A program made the translations under genes and the position numbers. 64,000 nucleotides of DNA from JAGVSR01 sp964458265. Its GTDB lineage: Bacteria; Pseudomonadota; Alphaproteobacteria; Rhizobiales; Hyphomicrobiaceae. The DNA lies in assembly GCA_964458265.1 (NCBI GenBank), contig CAYWIF010000013.1, positions 1-64,000 on the forward strand, given 5' to 3'. The notes below the pieces were generated by a model, which was not told where the DNA came from, did no database searches, and saw only the letters and a list, made by a program, of their open reading frames with translations. Shown here piece after piece: positions 7,942-18,004 of the stretch (the stretch's first letter is position 1; each line of letters opens with the position of its first letter).

Positions 7942-9957
7942 TCAGGCGTTGCGGGGCGCCTTGCGGCGGTCGTCACCACGTGGTCCCGATGGCCGCCCGC
8001 GCGGACGGTCGCCACGGTTGCTCAAAAACGTCACATCATCCAAGCCTTTGGTCGGTGCCTCACCACGATTGCCGCGGTGACCCGTCCGACCGTTTGAATG
8101 AGAATGTGCGGGCCGATCACCGGCCCCCGCGCGGTGTTCGCCATCGCGGTGGCCACCGCCGTGACGCGGACGGCCCTCGGTTCCGTGGGGACGGCGTTCG
8201 CCATCGCGAGACCCATGATCGCGGTGTGGACGCTCGCCTCCGCGCGGGCCTCTATGGTCGTCCGGACGAGAGTGACCGCGCCCCTCGCCACGGTGAGCGC
8301 GCTCGCCATGCGGACGCGCATCGGCCGTGCGATCACCATAGTGGGTCACGGACCGGCCTTCGCCGCCACGTTCGTTCGGACGTTCATCGCGGCGCGGGCG
8401 GGCCCCGTCGCGCTTGCCGTCCCGGCGGCCTTCGTGGGCTCTTGGGCGTTCGGTCGGGGCGGTGACACGCTCGCCGGCCGCCAATGGATCGTAAGGACGG
8501 CGATCGCCGCTCCCGCCGGCTTTGAAGTCGCCGCGCGGTGCCCCGCGCGACGATTTGGGTGCTCCATCGCGCTCATTGGTTTCCGCACGACGCGGGCCAC
8601 GGTCGTCGAAGCGCGGCCGTTGCGGACGCCCGCCTTCGCGGTCGCGACGATCGTTGCTGCGGTCGCGGTGATCGCCCGAGCGATTGCGGTCATCTCCGCC
8701 GCGCGATGCGAAGTTGCGCGGACGATCGCTACGCGGCCCACCACGCTGACCGCGCGATCCGCCGGGTGAAAGGTCGGCGCGTTCTGCGTCACGTTCCGCG
8801 CGGCTTTCGACCGGCGCCACCAATGTCGCGTCGTTACGGCGGTCCCTCGACGGGATCTGCAGTCGCGTCAGCCGCTCGATGTCGCGCAGGTAGCCCCGCT
8901 CCTCGTTGTCGACCAAGGAAATTGCGGTGCCCTCCGCTCCCGCGCGCGCGGTGCGGCCAATGCGGTGCACGTAGCTCTCGGGCACATTCGGGATTTCGTA
9001 GTTGATCACGTGCGAGACGGCATCGACGTCGATCCCGCGCGCGGCGATATCGGTCGCGATGAGCGCCCTGATGCGGCCGGCCTTGAAGCCCCTCATCGCT
9101 TGATCGCGCTGCGCCTGGCTCTTGTTGCCATGAATGGCGGAGACGGGAACGCCGGCCAATTCCAGATGCCGCGCCACGCGATCAGCGCCACGCTTGGTCC
9201 GCGTGAAAACGATCGTGCGCGTCATCTCGGGATCGGCAAAAAGTTCTACCAGCAGAGCACGTTTCTTGTTCTGTTCGACGAAAATCACTTCCTGCGCCAC
9301 CCGGTCGGCCGTTTTGGAGACCGGCGACACCGAGACTTTGACGGGGTCCTTCAGGAGTTCCGCGGCAAGCGCACCAATCTCGTGCGGCATGGTCGCGGAA
9401 AAGAACAGGCTCTGGCGGCGATGGGAAAGCTTGGCCACGATCTGGCGCAGCGGTCGAATGAAGCCCAGGTCCATCATCTGGTCGGCTTCGTCGAGAACCA
9501 GGATTTCGGTGCCCTCCAGCGTGACATTGCGTTCCGTCATGTGGTCGATCAGCCGGCCTGGCGTCGCGACGAGTACGTCCACGCCGCGCGCCAGCGCATC
9601 GCGCTGAGGTTTATGCGCGACCCCGCCGTAGACGACCGCGACGGAGAAGCCCATGTGCCGCCCGTAGGTGCGGAAGCTCTCTCCGATCTGGGTTGCAAGT
9701 TCGCGCGTCGGCGATAGGACCAGGGTCCGCACGCCCTTGCGCAAAGCAGGCTGGCGGCTCGCGTTGAGCCGATGCAGGATCGGCAGCGCGAAAGCCGCGG
9801 TCTTGCCGGTGCCCGTCTGCGCGATACCAAGGAGATCTTTGCCCGCGAGGATCGAGGGGATGGCCTGTGCCTGGATCGGCGTCGGCGTCGTATAGCCTTC
9901 GGAATCCAGCGCCTTCAGCAGGAGCGGATCGAGGCCGAGTTCATGAAAGTGAGTCAC
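7942..9957 (-). CDS. DEAD-box RNA helicase with long RG/His-rich tail
   Basis: A 671-residue helicase of the RhlE/DeaD type. The core (about residues 1-385) has Q-motif TPTPIQAQAIPSI, motif I AQTGTGKT, PTRELATQI, DEAD in VLDEADQMMDLGF, SAT, and motif VI HRIGRTARAG. The remaining ~280 residues (7942 to about 8790) are low-complexity: Arg, Gly and Asp throughout with a His-rich stretch, ending DDRRKAPRNA. Such tails bind RNA and promote condensation in related helicases. The start is taken as GTG at 9957, directly before THFHELGLDPLL; upstream residues show no similarity. Roles in ribosome assembly or cold adaptation are typical of the family. Confidence 0.93.
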   Translation of the reverse strand: MTHFHELGLDPLLLKALDSEGYTTPTPIQAQAIPSILAGKDLLGIAQTGTGKTAAFALPILHRLNASRQPALRKGVRTLVLSPTRELATQIGESFRTYGRHMGFSVAVVYGGVAHKPQRDALARGVDVLVATPGRLIDHMTERNVTLEGTEILVLDEADQMMDLGFIRPLRQIVAKLSHRRQSLFFSATMPHEIGALAAELLKDPVKVSVSPVSKTADRVAQEVIFVEQNKKRALLVELFADPEMTRTIVFTRTKRGADRVARHLELAGVPVSAIHGNKSQAQRDQAMRGFKAGRIRALIATDIAARGIDVDAVSHVINYEIPNVPESYVHRIGRTARAGAEGTAISLVDNEERGYLRDIERLTRLQIPSRDRRNDATLVAPVESRAERDAERADLSPGGSRGQRGGPRSDRPRNFASRGGDDRNRSGDHRDRSNDRRDREGGRPQRPRFDDRGPRRAETNERDGAPKSSRGAPRGDFKAGGSGDRRPYDPLAAGERVTAPTERPRAHEGRRDGKRDGARPRRDERPNERGGEGRSVTHYGDRTADARPHGERAHRGEGRGHSRPDDHRGPRGGERPHRDHGSRDGERRPHGTEGRPRHGGGHRDGEHRAGAGDRPAHSHSNGRTGHRGNRGEAPTKGLDDVTFLSNRGDRPRGRPSGPRGDDRRKAPRNA

Positions 9958-10291
9958 GGATGTTCTTTCGGTTGACCCGCGTGCGCATTGTGGCCGCAAC
10001 CGGCAACGCCGGCGGCAGGCTGATGCGCTTGTTGGTTGCGCGGGCTTGATGGCCTGGCCCATGCGGCACTGCCGGTATGGGATGAAGGCTCATCAGGCGC
10101 CCTGCGTGCCGGGGCAGCCGATTTTTGGGAGGTCAGAGGCGCGGACCGGAGGACGAACGGACCGCCAACAGGCGGACTTCGCTACAATTGTCCCGTCACG
10201 CAGTCGCGCGCCGATGGACCGGATCAGAGCGATCCGGATGCGGGCTTATCTCATGCTGCGCCGCAAAAAGCAAGTCCGTGGTGCATAGGGC
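9958..10291. other. Intergenic region upstream of the helicase gene
   Basis: This 334-bp stretch separates the helicase GTG start from the DUF992 stop. A + strand frame at 10046-10288 exists but shows no recognisable protein features and points against both neighbours. The region probably holds the helicase promoter and leader. I found no convincing -35/-10 pair or strong hairpin by eye. Confidence 0.4.
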
Positions 10292-10750
10292 CTAGCGCAA
10301 GCTGAGGTCGGCGACACCCACAGCGATATTGAGCCCGGTCTGCCCCTGGACGCTGAGCGGCTGCAGGCTGACTGTGGTCTTTGATCCGCCGACCAGAATT
10401 TTCGTGCCGACCCCGACCCCGATGGAAGCATCGGCGTTGGCGCCAACGTAGTCACCGGCGAGCGCCTTGGGGCCCAAGTCATTGGAACTGGTAAAAACCG
10501 CCCAAACGATCGTTACTTTCGATGTGAAACCTAGGTCGAGGCCAACCTGCGTCACCGAACCTTCATAGGCTTCCGACGGCCCCTTCACCGGTTTGAAGAC
10601 GCAATCGTAGTGTTTGTTGGAGCCGAGGATCAGCCCGATACCTTCTCCGCCCTTGCAAGTCAGCGTCCCAGCCTGCGCCTGAGCCGCAAGGGCCGGGCTG
10701 CTGCCCGCCATAGCCAAGCATCCGAAGGCAAGAGCGATCATCGTCTTCAT
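10292..10750 (-). CDS. DUF992 family exported protein
   Basis: A 152-residue DUF992 protein. Residues 1-23 are a clear signal peptide (MKTMIALAFGCLAMAGSSPALA). The mature part shows AGTLTCKGGEGIGLILGS and YDCVFKP with two cysteines likely to form a disulfide. It also has a glycine-rich beta pattern (GANADASIGVGVGTKILVGG) and the ending SLQPLSVQGQTGLNIAVGV. DUF992 proteins are alphaproteobacterial secreted or envelope proteins of unknown role. The start is ATG at 10750; a TTG four codons upstream is less likely. Confidence 0.9.
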   Translation of the reverse strand: MKTMIALAFGCLAMAGSSPALAAQAQAGTLTCKGGEGIGLILGSNKHYDCVFKPVKGPSEAYEGSVTQVGLDLGFTSKVTIVWAVFTSSNDLGPKALAGDYVGANADASIGVGVGTKILVGGSKTTVSLQPLSVQGQTGLNIAVGVADLSLR

Positions 10751-10860
10751 GGATTTCCCCAACGCAACTGAACAACGGCATCGCCATGACGCCCCTGCGC
10801 GGCAATCAACGACACCTCGGACCGGCGTGGCAAGCGAATTCGACGGGCCGGTGGGCCGTG

Positions 10861-12150
<1,290 letters not shown>

Positions 12151-12315
12151 CGTGAAGGGCCGTCCTGTATCGGTAGGGAGAACTTGAAGCCGCCTGCACG
12201 TCATGATGTTAGCATGTTAGCGCGCCGGCCAGTTCGGAGGGGTGACTGCGCTGCATAGACCCTGCGCTAGCCTTACGGCAAGTGAACAAGCCCACGCGTG
12301 CAGCATGGCGCGCGG

Positions 12316-12492
12316 TCAGTCGGTACGGTCGCCGGACGCCCGTTCGCCGCCGTCCGCAACTTTCGCCGCCCCCGCGGCGCGCGCCTTTTCCTTTCGCTTC
12401 CGCAAATTGGATCGCAACTCGTCTGCCAACCGCTTGGACCTTGCCGCAGCGGCCGTCTCGGAGGATCGCATCTTTTTGTCAGGTCCCGTCAT
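12316..12492 (-). CDS. Small basic/helical conserved-type protein, 58 aa
   Basis: A 58-residue frame translating as MTGPDKKMRSSETAAAARSK, then RLADELRSNLRKRKEKARAA and a short polar tail ending DRTD. The Arg/Lys-rich predicted helix RLADELRSNLRKRKEKAR resembles small charged proteins of Hyphomicrobiales, and the codon usage fits the neighbours. It ends 165 bp upstream of the murA start on the same strand. No function is known. An overlapping + strand frame (12242-12541) is less protein-like. Confidence 0.6.
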   Translation of the reverse strand: MTGPDKKMRSSETAAAARSKRLADELRSNLRKRKEKARAAGAAKVADGGERASGDRTD

Positions 12493-12573
12493 GGCGTCCG
12501 GCGCAGATGGCTCAGCACTCCGGCGATGCCTAGCACGCTGAACCCGGACGGGCCATAGCGCGCCGCCGGCCGA

Positions 12574-13098
12574 TCAGCTCTCACCGCCGGCCGACGCCCG
12601 CTTCAGCACCAGTGTGATCCCGATCAGCGACGTGTTGTGAAACTGGATCTCGACGATCTGCCGGTCGTTCTTGACGATCACGTCCATATTGGCGTTGAGG
12701 TCGTCGCCCTTGACCGATACCGCGAGCCCGCGCTCCGTGATCTTGCCCTGCAAGACGCCCTTGAGGTTATACATTTCCTCCGACCACTCTCCGGACAGAA
12801 CACCGTCGCGGTCTTCCAGACGGCTCTTCAGTTCGATCTTTCCGCTGGGCGAGGCGCATCTGATGGTCTGCTTCAGCCCCGGCGCGTCGGTCGCCGCGAA
12901 GTAGGTCGCCCGGCACGTCACCGTCTCCGCCTTGCCGTCCTTGAAGCCGAGCCGACCCTCGCCGGTCCAAAGTCCGGGCAAGCTGGCGAGCGAATGGCTG
13001 AGGGCTGCCGGTTTGGCCGCTCCACCTTCTGCCATTGCAGGCCCCGCAAGCGCTCCCGCCGCAACCATGAGCGCTCCAAGGATTCCAACCCGTGCCAT
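12574..13098 (-). CDS. Exported protein of unknown function
   Basis: A 174-residue protein with a signal peptide (MARVGILGALMVAAGALAGPAMA). The mature part appears all-beta: GLWTGEGRLGFKDGKAETVTC, KQTIRCASPSGKIELKSRL, SGEWSEEMYNLKG, KNDRQIVEIQFHN. Two cysteines may pair. The pattern suggests a lipocalin-like or ligand-binding beta-barrel of the periplasm, but I cannot name a family. The ATG at 13098 is chosen for the signal peptide; 13134 and 13170 are alternatives. It diverges from the cupin-like gene. Confidence 0.75.
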   Translation of the reverse strand: MARVGILGALMVAAGALAGPAMAEGGAAKPAALSHSLASLPGLWTGEGRLGFKDGKAETVTCRATYFAATDAPGLKQTIRCASPSGKIELKSRLEDRDGVLSGEWSEEMYNLKGVLQGKITERGLAVSVKGDDLNANMDVIVKNDRQIVEIQFHNTSLIGITLVLKRASAGGES

Positions 13099-13353
13099 GC
13101 CGATGTGCCCCCGCCCAACCGATTGATGCGCCATGCATAGAGAGATTCGCCACTTTGGCCGTCTGTGCAACTAAGTGCCTGCACATTTGCCCGGCGGCGT
13201 GTTCAACAAGGCACGCCGGCCTGAAGTTCCGTTAGCCGTTCCAAGAACCGCCGCCGTCGGCAGCCTCGCCCTGAAATGGTCCACCATTTGCTACGTACGA
13301 GCAATACCGCGTCCCGGTAGGCGCAACCTGTATCGCGTAGGAACACGTAACCG

Positions 13354-14292
13354 ATGACCAAACCGATCTTTACCAACTTCACGGCCGAGCACGCAGCCAA
13401 TTGGGGCAAGGCTCCCCTCAGCATCCCCCACCGGTTGCCCGACCACCCCTTGTTCCAGATCGAAGCACTCGAGGAGCTGATCGAAACGTATCCCAAGGAG
13501 CACTATGCACTGGTGCATATGGGTGCCCAGGGATCACCGAAGAAAAGCTGGCGAGAAGGGACCATCGGCAATCTCAGCGGCAGGGAAGTCATCGAAGCCA
13601 TCGAACGCGGCCGCATGTGGATCCACCTCTATCGCGTCGGCCAGGTCGACAAGCGGTACGGCGAACTTCTCGACAAAATCTTCGAAGAAGTTCGCGGGCA
13701 CGTCCCCGGATACGACACCTTCACGCGGCTGAACGGCATCATCATTTCATCGCCCGGTGCGCAGGTTTACTACCACTTCGATCCCGCCGGTCAGTCGCTG
13801 TGGCAGATCAAGGGCCAGAAGCGCGTTTATCTCTACCCGCCAAAGCCGCCTTTCCTCACGGAAGAAAGCTTGGAGCACGTTGCGCTTTATCACGACGAAG
13901 TCGGCATCAAGTACGATCCGTCGTTCGAGGACGGCGCGCAGTGCTTTCTGCTCGAACCCGGCACCATGATGCACTGGCCGCTCAACTCGCCCCATCGGGT
14001 TGAAAACCTCGACTGCCTCAACATCTCGATGACGACCGAGTACTGGACCGAAGACATTCGCCGCCGTCAGATCGTCAACACCGCGAACGGCATCTTGCGC
14101 AACATGGCCGGCATCACGCCGAAGAGCCGCGCGACGAGCGGACTGGGATTCTGGTCCAAGGCCGCGATGCAGTCGGTCGTTCGCCGGACAGGTGTGCTTG
14201 AAAAGGAACGCAAAGCGCGGCGTCCGATCCAGTTCCAGCTCGATAAGCAACACCTGGGTTCCGTCGTGGAACTCCCGGGGGCGGCTGAATAA
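13354..14292 (+). CDS. Cupin-like (JmjC/cupin_8-type) domain protein
   Basis: A 312-residue protein with a double-stranded beta-helix core. Motif 1 is YYHFDPAGQSLWQIKG, with the His-x-Asp of an Fe(II)/2-oxoglutarate centre. KRVYLYPP follows and motif 2 HWPLNSPHRVEN supplies the second His region. This is the layout of cupin-like proteins related to JmjC hydroxylases. The N-terminal part (HRLPDHPLFQIEALEELIET) is typical of the subgroup. The gene's last base overlaps the ATG of the next gene (TAATG), so the GNAT protein is translationally coupled. Substrate unknown; an oxygenase acting with the acyltransferase is a hypothesis. Confidence 0.8.
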   Translation: MTKPIFTNFTAEHAANWGKAPLSIPHRLPDHPLFQIEALEELIETYPKEHYALVHMGAQGSPKKSWREGTIGNLSGREVIEAIERGRMWIHLYRVGQVDKRYGELLDKIFEEVRGHVPGYDTFTRLNGIIISSPGAQVYYHFDPAGQSLWQIKGQKRVYLYPPKPPFLTEESLEHVALYHDEVGIKYDPSFEDGAQCFLLEPGTMMHWPLNSPHRVENLDCLNISMTTEYWTEDIRRRQIVNTANGILRNMAGITPKSRATSGLGFWSKAAMQSVVRRTGVLEKERKARRPIQFQLDKQHLGSVVELPGAAE

Positions 14293-15449
14293 TGCAGTCA
14301 TGGCCGGCCCTGCCCGGTGCAGCAGCAAATCTGCCGGGTGCGAGAATTCGCCCGGCGCTCAACGTATCTGTTCATACGGGCCGCGACGATGTTCTGACGG
14401 CGCTGCGGGCGGCTGGACCCGACGCCGTTTCTACGGCATTCCAGTCGCTTCCGTGGCTGACGGCACTCTTCACCGAGCTTCTCCCTGCGGCCGCCGCTCA
14501 TCCTGTGCTGGTGGAGATCCGTGACGGTCGCGGCGTCCTCGTCCTGATGCTGCCGCTGATGGCGACGTTCGAACGTGGGCTTAACGTCTTACGGGTCCCT
14601 TCGTTCGGCGTCTCTGATTATGGCGGCCCGATCCTCGGCCCGGCGAGCGAGTGTCCCGGTGTCTGGCCGGCAGTCCGGCGAGCACTCGCGGGGCACGATC
14701 TCCTGGTCGTGGAAAATATGCGGAGTGCGATGGCAGGCAGGATAAACCCGCTGATCGCCGGACCTGGAACATTTGCCTCCGATCACCATCGCAACGCGGT
14801 GACGGTGATCGGGACCGTCGAGGACTTCCTCCGCTCGCTCGGCAAAAAATACCGCAAGGAGGCCGAGCGCTGCGCCCGCCTGCTTGCCGAACGCGGTGAG
14901 CCAACCTTCATGCGCGCCGAAACCGACGCTGAGATCGCGCGAGTCTACGCGACCCTCGAACAGCAACAGGCCGCGCGGCGCCGGGAAACCGGTGGCGATT
15001 ACCTTCTCAAACGTTCGGAATATTCCCGCTTCTACAGAACCCTTCTGGCAAACGGGTGCGGCGACGGCACGGCTCACCTCTTCACGTTGGCTGCCGGCGG
15101 CGAAATCGGCGCGTGTCTGCTTGGCATCACACACGGCGGAACCTTCAAGCTCCTGCGCATCTCCACCGCTGGCGGAGACTGGAAGCGCATCTCGCCCGGC
15201 CGCCTCGTGGTTATCGAAACGATGCGCCACTTCTTAGCCCGCGGCATTGCCACGTTCGATATGGGAATCGGCAACTACGCCTTCAAACAGGGTTTTGGCA
15301 TCGCGCCCGAACCACTGGTCACGCTGGAAGCGGCCCTGACCGCCAGGGCCTTACCTCGAGTTGCCTTGAACCGCACCCGCCGCAGTATGCGCAATATCGC
15401 GCCTCTGCGCCGTGCCGTGCGCCGCCTCAAAGGTTATGCCGGCGAGTGA
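14292..15449 (+). CDS. GNAT-family acyltransferase, BioF2/FemAB-like
   Basis: A 385-residue protein of the double-GNAT type (Acetyltransf_6, FemAB/CelD-like). Supporting segments are FLRSLGKKYRKEAERCARLL and GGDYLLKRSEYSRFYRTLLA. The acyl-transfer core follows: GGEIGACLLGITHGGTFKLL, SPGRLVVIETMRHFLARGIA and FDMGIGNYAFKQGFG. Such proteins move acyl or aminoacyl groups onto polysaccharide, lipid or peptide acceptors. It is coupled to the upstream cupin-like gene by a one-base overlap. The hisS gene follows 93 bp later. The acceptor is unknown. Confidence 0.83.
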   Translation: MQSWPALPGAAANLPGARIRPALNVSVHTGRDDVLTALRAAGPDAVSTAFQSLPWLTALFTELLPAAAAHPVLVEIRDGRGVLVLMLPLMATFERGLNVLRVPSFGVSDYGGPILGPASECPGVWPAVRRALAGHDLLVVENMRSAMAGRINPLIAGPGTFASDHHRNAVTVIGTVEDFLRSLGKKYRKEAERCARLLAERGEPTFMRAETDAEIARVYATLEQQQAARRRETGGDYLLKRSEYSRFYRTLLANGCGDGTAHLFTLAAGGEIGACLLGITHGGTFKLLRISTAGGDWKRISPGRLVVIETMRHFLARGIATFDMGIGNYAFKQGFGIAPEPLVTLEAALTARALPRVALNRTRRSMRNIAPLRRAVRRLKGYAGE

Positions 15450-15542
15450 TCCGGCGCAGCGCCTCGCTTTGCGCCCCGCAACCGATCCGCTATAAGGCGC
15501 TCCAACAGGCGCGCGTCGCGCCGCTACAACTCAATTATTTCC

Positions 15543-16700
15543 ATGGCCAAATCCGAGGACGAGAAGACAGCACCGGCCCGTCCGGCGCCGCGGCTGCCCA
15601 AGGGACTTCGCGATATCGGTGCGTCCGAGATCCGCGAGCAGCAAGCGATGCTGGCGAAAATCCGCGCGGTCTACGAGCGTTATGGGTTCGAGCCGCTGGA
15701 AACCCCGGCCATCGAATACACCGACGCGCTCGGCAAGTTCCTGCCCGACCAGGACCGCCCGAACGAGGGCGTCTTTTCCTTTCAAGACGAAGACGAACAG
15801 TGGCTCTCGCTGCGCTATGATTTGACGGCCCCGCTTGCCCGCTACGTCGCTGAAAATTTGGACAAGCTGCCGAAGCCCTTCCGCCGTTACGCCACCGGCT
15901 CCGTATTTCGCAACGAGAAACCCGGCCCTGGCCGCTTCCGCCAGTTCACCCAGTTTGATGCCGATACGGTCGGCACCGAAAGCATCGCGGCCGATGCCGA
16001 AATGTGCATGCTCGCCGCCGACACGTTGGAAGCGCTGGGCATCGCCCGCGGCGACTACGTCATCAAGGTCAACAACCGCAAGGTGTTGGATGGNNNNNNN
16101 NNNNNNNNNNNNNNNNNNNNNNNNNNNNNNNNNNNNNNNNNNNNNNNNNNNNNNNNNNNNNNNNNNNNNNNNNNNNNNNNNNNNNNNNNNNNNACCGTCC
16201 GCTTCGGCTCCGTGGGCGGCGGCGGCCGTTACGATGATCTCGTCGCCCGCTTCACGGGTCAGAAAGTCCCCGCCACTGGATTCTCAATCGGGGTCTCGCG
16301 CCTCCAGGCAGCCCTGGCCTCGCTAGGCAAGAAGTCGAGCGACACACTCGGGCCGGTCGTCGTTCTCGTCATGGACAAGGCCGAAGTCGCCGCCTACCAG
16401 AAAATGACCCAGATGCTGCGCTCCGCCGGCATCCGCGCGGAAATGTATTTGGGTGCCGCCGGCATGAAGGCGCAGATGAAATACGCCGACAAGCGCGGCA
16501 GCCCCCTCGTCGTCATCCAAGGCTCCGACGAACGCGCGAAGGGCGAAGTCACACTCAAGGACCTCATCGAAGGCGCGAAAGCCGCCGCCGCGATCAAAGA
16601 CAATAAGGAATGGAAGGAAGCGCGCCCCGCGCAGGTGTCCATCCCCGAAACCGACCTCGTTGCAAAAGTGCGCGAACTCCTCGCGCGCCACGAATCATAG
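15543..16700 (+). CDS. hisS: Histidyl-tRNA synthetase, interrupted by an assembly gap
   Basis: HisS charges tRNA-His with histidine. The N-terminal part has LPKGLRDIGASEIREQQAML (motif 1 region), LRYDLTAPLARYVAEN and ATGSVFRNEKPGPGRFRQF (motif 2). A run of 100 N (16094-16193) follows NNRKVLDG. Coding resumes at VRFGSVGGGGRYDDLVARF (motif 3 area) and runs through the anticodon-binding domain. The annotated span gives 385 codons, whereas alphaproteobacterial HisS is about 500. So the gap hides more than 33 residues, probably near 150. Both flanks share one frame, so a real intact gene needs a missing length of 3n+1. Confidence 0.95.
   Translation: MAKSEDEKTAPARPAPRLPKGLRDIGASEIREQQAMLAKIRAVYERYGFEPLETPAIEYTDALGKFLPDQDRPNEGVFSFQDEDEQWLSLRYDLTAPLARYVAENLDKLPKPFRRYATGSVFRNEKPGPGRFRQFTQFDADTVGTESIAADAEMCMLAADTLEALGIARGDYVIKVNNRKVLDXXXXXXXXXXXXXXXXXXXXXXXXXXXXXXXXXXTVRFGSVGGGGRYDDLVARFTGQKVPATGFSIGVSRLQAALASLGKKSSDTLGPVVVLVMDKAEVAAYQKMTQMLRSAGIRAEMYLGAAGMKAQMKYADKRGSPLVVIQGSDERAKGEVTLKDLIEGAKAAAAIKDNKEWKEARPAQVSIPETDLVAKVRELLARHES
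16094..16193. other. Assembly gap (100 N)
   Basis: A run of exactly 100 N inside hisS. This is the conventional placeholder for a scaffold gap of unknown size, not a measured distance. Coordinates downstream of it are therefore relative. Confidence 0.99.
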
Positions 16701-16707
16701 TGCAATC

Positions 16708-16812
16708 CCCTCTCCCCGCGCGCGGGGAGAGGGTTAGTGTGAGGGGCAGCCGCTTACGCGAACGCGGTAAAGCCATTCACGCCAACCCTCTCCGTATCCG
16801 GCGGGGCAAGGC
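16708..16812. repeat. Rhizobiales-type palindromic element between hisS and hisZ
   Basis: A perfect 26-bp palindrome (16708-16733, half-site CCCTCTCCCCGCG) is followed by GTTAGTGTGAGGGGCAGCCG. A degenerate inverted copy, CCAACCCTCTCCGTATCCGG, then GCGGGGCAAGG, follows at about 16782-16812. This two-palindrome layout matches dispersed REP-like elements seen in many Hyphomicrobiales genomes. It fills the 125-bp space between hisS and hisZ and ends just before the hisZ ribosome site AAGGA. Confidence 0.75.
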
Positions 16813-16825
16813 CAAGGAAACAACA

Positions 16826-18004
16826 ATGGCCGCCGAGACGGCACGCAAATTCGAAGCGCTGGAAGCTCAGGCCCAGAAGATCATGCAGGTCTTCATCAAG
16901 GCCGGGCACGAAGCCGTTTCGCCCGCCATTATCCAGCCTGCCGGCGTCTTTCTTGACGTGATCGGCGAAAGCCTGCGCGCCCGCACCTACGTCTTCACCG
17001 ACCCCGACGGCGCGGAACTGTGTCTGCGCCCCGACCTGACCGTGCCGGCATGCCGACTGCATATCGAGCGCAACGCCGATCCGACCACCAAAGGCCGTTA
17101 TTGCTACAACGGTCCCGCCTTTCGTTTTCAACCGGTGGACGCCAGCAGCGCGCACCCGCGCGAGTTTCGCCAGGCCGGCGTCGAGAGCATCGGCGAAGTG
17201 GACCGCGAGAAAGCCGACGCCCGCACAGTTGCGCTCACCATCGATGCCATGCGTGCCGTCGGCCTCAAGAACTTCAAGCTGCGCATCGGCGATCTGGGAC
17301 TCTTCCGCGCGCTCATTAAGGCGATCGACATGCCCGATCGCTGGCGGCAGTTCCTGACCCACCTCTTCTGGCGGCCCGATGCCTTCCGCACCGAATTGCA
17401 CCGCCTTGCGCGTCCGCCCGAAGAAAGCCTGAGGGCGATACCCGCCGAACTGCGGGCGTCGATTGTTCCCGGTGACATCGCGCGTTCCGAGCGTGCCGTC
17501 GTCGACTACCTGTCGGCCAACGGTATCGAACCGATCGGTACGCGCACCGTCACCGAGGTCGCGTCAAATCTCATGTGGCGCCTGGCCGACGCGAAATCCG
17601 ATCCCCTGCCGCCCGAGACCGTCACCCTCATCGAGCGCTATCTCGCCATCTCCGGTCCGGCAAAGGCTGCCGGTGCGTGCCTCAAGGACCTCCTGCGTGA
17701 ACGCGGCACGGCGATGAACCCCGTCATCGAAGCCTATCATCGCCGGCTGCAACTCATGGCCGACATGGGCGTCGATGTTGTCCACGCCGAGTTCTCGGCT
17801 GAGTTCGGCCGCCAGCTTGAGTACTATACCGGCTTCGTCTTCGAGGTCGTCTCTCCCGAACTTGGCACGGCCAGTCCGCTCGCCGGCGGCGGCCGCTACG
17901 ACGATCTCATGCGCGCCGCCGGTGCCAACCGGGATGTCCCCGCCGTTGGTGCTGCCATCCACACCGAACGTCTCCTGAGCGTCGTCCAGGGAGGCGCGGC
18001 ATGA
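16826..18004 (+). CDS. hisZ: ATP phosphoribosyltransferase regulatory subunit
   Basis: A 392-residue HisZ, a catalytically dead class II synthetase paralogue that activates the short form of HisG. It has the HisRS-like fold signatures CLRPDLTVPACRLHI and GRYCYNGPAFRFQP, then FRQAGVESIGEVDREKADA, YYTGFVFEVVSPELG and SPLAGGGRYDDLM. It lacks the HisRS anticodon-binding domain at the C-terminus, as expected. The ATG at 16826 has AAGGA upstream; the frame is open further upstream, but that part is repeat-derived. Its stop overlaps the hisG ATG (ATGA), so the two are coupled. Confidence 0.95.
   Translation: MAAETARKFEALEAQAQKIMQVFIKAGHEAVSPAIIQPAGVFLDVIGESLRARTYVFTDPDGAELCLRPDLTVPACRLHIERNADPTTKGRYCYNGPAFRFQPVDASSAHPREFRQAGVESIGEVDREKADARTVALTIDAMRAVGLKNFKLRIGDLGLFRALIKAIDMPDRWRQFLTHLFWRPDAFRTELHRLARPPEESLRAIPAELRASIVPGDIARSERAVVDYLSANGIEPIGTRTVTEVASNLMWRLADAKSDPLPPETVTLIERYLAISGPAKAAGACLKDLLRERGTAMNPVIEAYHRRLQLMADMGVDVVHAEFSAEFGRQLEYYTGFVFEVVSPELGTASPLAGGGRYDDLMRAAGANRDVPAVGAAIHTERLLSVVQGGAA

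Noticed and set aside
8098..8769. A 223-codon + strand frame rich in Ala and Val
   Set aside because: It is the antisense of the helicase RG-rich tail; its hydrophobic look follows from complementing Arg and Gly codons.
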